The notes under the pieces: generated by a model
Databases searched by the model: none
Told to the model about the DNA's origin: nothing
Seen by the model: the letters and a program-made list of their open reading frames with translations, nothing else
Part shown: piece after piece, positions 61,359 to 64,000 of the stretch
How the letters are laid out: each line of letters begins with the position of its first letter
Numbering within the stretch: the stretch's first letter is position 1
NCBI RefSeq assembly: GCF_011762225.1
Contig: NZ_JAASQI010000009.1
Location: forward strand, 62,001-126,000
Reading direction: 5' to 3'
Origin: Pseudochelatococcus lubricantis
GTDB lineage: Bacteria > Pseudomonadota > Alphaproteobacteria > Rhizobiales > Beijerinckiaceae
Length of the DNA stretch: 64,000 nucleotides
Made by a program: the position numbers and the translations under genes

Positions 61359-62480
61359 TCAGTTGAACGTCTTGCGCGGATCGAAGGCATCGCGCACCGC
61401 CTCGCCGATGAAGATCAGCAGCGACAGCATCAGCGCGATGACGAAGAAGCCCGTGAGGCCAAGCCAGGGCGCCTGCAGGTTCGCCTTGCCCTGCGCCAGC
61501 AGCTCCCCGAGCGAGGGCGAGCCCGGCGGCAGGCCGAAGCCGAGGAAGTCGAGCGAGGTCAGCGTGGTGATGGAACCGTTGAGCACGAAGGGCAGGAAGG
61601 TCAGCGTCGCCACCATGGCATTGGGCAGCAGGTGGCGGAACATGATGGTGGCGTCGGAGAGGCCGAGCGCCCGCGCCGCGTTCACGTATTCGAAGTTGCG
61701 CGCGCGCAGGAACTCGGCCCGCACGACACCGACGAGCGCCACCCACGAGAACAGCAGCAGGATGCCGAGCAGCACGAAGAAGCCCGGCGTGATAATCGAC
61801 GAGACGATGATCAGCAGGTAGAGCGAGGGGATCGAGTTCCAGATCTCGATGATCCGCTGCAGCACGAGGTCCGTCCAGCCGCCGAAATAGCCCTGCACGG
61901 CGCCTGTAAAGATGCCGATCACCGACGAGATTCCGGCCAGGATCAGCCCGAACAGCACCGAGAGGCGGAAGCCGTAGATGAGGCGCGCCAGCACGTCGCG
62001 GCCCTGGTCGTCGGTGCCGAGCCAGTTCCACTCGATGCCGGCGCATGAGCCGCCGCATTGCTCGTCCGTCAGCAGCCACGTCGGCGGCGCGGGCGCCGGC
62101 ACCGGAATGGCGAGGTTGTGCGTGTTGTAGGCGAAGCGGACCGGCGGCCAGAGGGCCCAGCCGTTCGCGTTGATCTCGTCGGCGATGAACGGATCGCGGT
62201 AGTCCGTGCGGGCGAGGAAGCCGCCGAATTTTTCTTCCGGATAGTCCACCAGCACGGGAAACAGGATTTCGCCCTTGTAGGAGGCGACCAGCGGCCGGTC
62301 GTTGGCGATGAACTCCGCGCCCAGCGTCACGAAGAACAGCGCCAGGAATATCCACAGCGACCAGAAACCGCGCCTGTGCGCGCGGAAGTTGCGCAGCCGG
62401 CGGCGGTTGAGCGGCGACAGCCGCAGCCAACCCTTTTCGGGCAGGGGCGGCGCGGCGGCGATGGCTGCGGCGTCCGTCAT
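61359..62480 (-). CDS. yejE: Peptide ABC transporter permease YejE
   Basis: Inner-membrane permease of the YejABEF importer, 373 residues. Its N-terminal RLSPLNRRRLRNFRAHRRGFWSLW leads into the first helix, and a large periplasmic segment follows with DPFIADEINANGWALWPPVRF. DDQGRDVLARLIYGFRLSVLFGL begins the transmembrane domain, with a permease loop ARALGLSDATIMFRHLLPN (about 270-288). The C-terminal FIGEAVRDAFDPRKTF is diagnostic of OppC-type permeases. It is separated from yejF by 11 bp and from yejB by 1 bp. Confidence 0.96.
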   Translation of the reverse strand: MTDAAAIAAAPPLPEKGWLRLSPLNRRRLRNFRAHRRGFWSLWIFLALFFVTLGAEFIANDRPLVASYKGEILFPVLVDYPEEKFGGFLARTDYRDPFIADEINANGWALWPPVRFAYNTHNLAIPVPAPAPPTWLLTDEQCGGSCAGIEWNWLGTDDQGRDVLARLIYGFRLSVLFGLILAGISSVIGIFTGAVQGYFGGWTDLVLQRIIEIWNSIPSLYLLIIVSSIITPGFFVLLGILLLFSWVALVGVVRAEFLRARNFEYVNAARALGLSDATIMFRHLLPNAMVATLTFLPFVLNGSITTLTSLDFLGFGLPPGSPSLGELLAQGKANLQAPWLGLTGFFVIALMLSLLIFIGEAVRDAFDPRKTFN

Positions 62481-62481
62481 C

Positions 62482-63585
62482 TCAGACCTCCCGCGTCTCG
62501 AAATCGATGCGCGGATCGATCCACGTGTAGGTGAGGTCCGACAGCAGGTTCACCACGAGTCCGAGCAGCGAGAAGATGAACAGGCTGGCGAACACCACCG
62601 GGTAATCCCGGTTGACGATGGACTCGAACGACAGCAGCCCCAGCCCGTCCAGCGAGAAGATGGTCTCGATCAGCAGCGAGCCGGCGAAGAAGGCGCCGAT
62701 GAACGCGCCCGGAAAACCGGCGATGACGATCAGCATGGCGTTGCGGAACACGTGGCCGTAGAGCACCTGCCGTTCCGTGAGGCCCTTCATGCGGGCGGTG
62801 AGCACGTACTGCTTGCGGATTTCGTCCAGAAACGAGTTCTTGGTCAGCAGTGTCGACGTCGCGAACGCGCCGATCGCCATGGAGAAGATCGGCAGCGTGA
62901 TGTGCCACAGGTAGTCGGCGATCTTGCCGACGAGCGACAGCTCCGAGAAATTCTCGGAGGTGAGGCCACGCAGCGGGAAAATCTGCCAGAACGAGCCGCC
63001 CGCGAAAAACACGATCAGCAGGATCGCGAACAGGAAGGAGGGAATGGCGTAGCCGACGATGACCACGCCCGATGTCCACACGTCGAACCTCGAACCGTCG
63101 CGCACCGCCTTGGCGATGCCGAGCGGGATGGAGATAGCGTAGGAGATCAGCGTCATCCACAGGCCGAGCGTGATCGACACCGGCAGCTTCTCGCCGATCA
63201 GCGACAGCACAGAGACGTCACGGAAGTAGCTCTTGCCGAAGTTGAAGGTGGCGTAGTCCGTCATCATCTTGATGAAGCGCTCGTGCGCCGGCCTGTCGAA
63301 GCCGAACTGCTTTTCGAGCTGGGCGATGAAAGCGGGGTCGAGCCCCTGCGCGCCGCGATAGCGCCCGCCGGAACCCGCGTCCGCGGCGCCGCCTGCCGCG
63401 CCCAGATCGCCGCCGCCCCCGCCGCCGATGCGTGCCGTGGCGCCGCCGTCCGCTCCCTGCATCTGCGCGATGATACGCTCCACCGGCCCGCCGGGGGCGA
63501 ATTGCACGATGACGAAGGAAATCAGCATGATGCCGAAGATGGTGGGAATCATCAGCAGCAGGCGCCGCGCGACGTAGGCGAACAT
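62482..63585 (-). CDS. yejB: Peptide ABC transporter permease YejB
   Basis: OppB-type permease partner of YejE, 367 residues. It starts [24 protein letters not shown], with [16 protein letters not shown] as the conserved periplasmic loop. A Gly/Ala-rich insertion follows (about 50-75, [13 protein letters not shown]), seen in alphaproteobacterial YejB. Five further helices follow, with the permease loop [22 protein letters not shown]. The stop is 1 base before the yejE start; yejA ends 3 bp upstream. Confidence 0.96.
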   Translation of the reverse strand: MFAYVARRLLLMIPTIFGIMLISFVIVQFAPGGPVERIIAQMQGADGGATARIGGGGGGDLGAAGGAADAGSGGRYRGAQGLDPAFIAQLEKQFGFDRPAHERFIKMMTDYATFNFGKSYFRDVSVLSLIGEKLPVSITLGLWMTLISYAISIPLGIAKAVRDGSRFDVWTSGVVIVGYAIPSFLFAILLIVFFAGGSFWQIFPLRGLTSENFSELSLVGKIADYLWHITLPIFSMAIGAFATSTLLTKNSFLDEIRKQYVLTARMKGLTERQVLYGHVFRNAMLIVIAGFPGAFIGAFFAGSLLIETIFSLDGLGLLSFESIVNRDYPVVFASLFIFSLLGLVVNLLSDLTYTWIDPRIDFETREV

Positions 63586-63588
63586 GGA

Positions 63589-64000
63589 CTAGCCCTTCCA
63601 GCCGATGCGTGCGGCTTTCTCGGCGTCGAACCACCACGTGCCCGGCGCGCCCGAGCTGTAGCGGGGCGGCTGCGCGGGGCGGGAGAAGATGTCCCAGAAG
63701 GCATACCAGTCGTCAGGCCGGAACCACATCGGCACCCAGTAGCGCCCGGCGCGCAGCACGCGGTCGAGGGCGCGGGCGCCGATGGTGATTTCCTCGCGCG
63801 TCCCGGCGCGGATGATGTGCTCGATCAGCGCATCGACCGCCGGGCTGTTGATGCCGGCGAGATTGAGCCCGCCCGGTGTCCTGGCGGCTTCGGAGCCGTA
63901 GAACACCCGCAGTTCCGCCCCCGGCGTCAGGCTGCCCTGCCGCGCCACGCTGACGACGTCGTAGTCGTATTTGCGCAGCCGCTCCTGATACTGCGACGGA
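63589..64000 (-). CDS. yejA: Peptide ABC transporter substrate-binding protein YejA (C-terminal part only)
   Basis: The last 136 codons of a periplasmic solute-binding protein, cut by the window end. Visible are PSQYQERLRKYDYDVVSVAR, TPGAELRVFYGSEAA, AINSPAVDALIEHI-like sequence and the conserved RAGRYWVPMWFRPDDWYAFWDIF near the C-terminus, typical of the SBP_bac_5 family YejA branch. It reads into yejB with 3 bases between. The upstream part, including the signal peptide, is outside the window. Confidence 0.92.
   Translation of the reverse strand, partial: PSQYQERLRKYDYDVVSVARQGSLTPGAELRVFYGSEAARTPGGLNLAGINSPAVDALIEHIIRAGTREEITIGARALDRVLRAGRYWVPMWFRPDDWYAFWDIFSRPAQPPRYSSGAPGTWWFDAEKAARIGWKG

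Overview
The window is a high-GC chromosomal segment (about two thirds G+C by eye) from an alphaproteobacterium, most likely a member of the Hyphomicrobiales (Rhizobiales). The grounds are: a long dcw cell-wall and division cluster in alphaproteobacterial order; a tryptophan trpG-trpD-trpC operon; a DivJ/PleC-like hybrid-free histidine kinase; a TIGR02301-type exported protein; a yejABEF transporter with alphaproteobacterial features; and many copies of palindromic intergenic elements resembling the rhizobial RIME-type mosaics. I see no phage, transposase, integrase, CRISPR array, rRNA or tRNA.

Layout. 1-4.4 kb (minus strand): end-truncated DEAD-box RNA helicase, then trpG-trpD-trpC. 4.7-10.4 kb: mixed accessory genes (small lipoprotein, patatin lipase, DedA membrane protein, pyridoxal kinase, NUDIX hydrolase, two small exported proteins, a Fic-like protein lacking the catalytic histidine), with palindromic repeats between them. 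10.7-15.7 kb (minus): phosphate uptake operon pstS-pstC-pstA-pstB-pstS with two different PstS proteins. 16-23.7 kb: mgtE, cysS, a LOG-family hydrolase, a LysM protein, AMP nucleosidase and a cell-wall amidase. 23.8-25.9 kb: glycine-zipper lipoprotein, an AT-rich intergenic island, a lytic transglycosylase, and the RNase P RNA with its own promoter and terminator.

26.1-47.4 kb (plus) is the heart of the window: mraZ-rsmH-ftsL-ftsI-murE-murF-mraY-murD-ftsW-murG-murC-murB-ftsQ-ftsA-ftsZ, then a terminator, lpxC and bamD. These genes make lipid II (MurE/F/MraY/D/G/C/B), flip or polymerise and crosslink it at the septum (FtsW/FtsI), and assemble the divisome (FtsZ/A/Q/L); lpxC and bamD add outer-membrane biogenesis. 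The usual ddl gene between murB and ftsQ is missing and replaced by a 303-bp non-coding gap. Upstream of mraZ lies a four-fold 10-bp-periodic array that matches the MraZ operator and overlaps a sigma-70-like promoter.

47.4-51.8 kb (minus): RNA methyltransferase, TlyA-type methyltransferase, dxs, xseB. 52.0-54.6 kb (plus): SDR oxidoreductase, TIGR02301 protein, mscL, exported hypothetical. 54.6-64 kb (minus): sensor kinase, phosphomannomutase/phosphoglucomutase, upp, and yejF-yejE-yejB-yejA (yejA cut by the window end).

The window is mainly housekeeping DNA. The most unusual signal is a family of mosaic palindromic elements. Two 104-bp copies are about 87% identical, shorter relatives supply or overlap stop codons of neighbouring genes, and one divergent copy appears to sit in frame inside the yejF coding sequence with its stem-loop kept by paired base changes.
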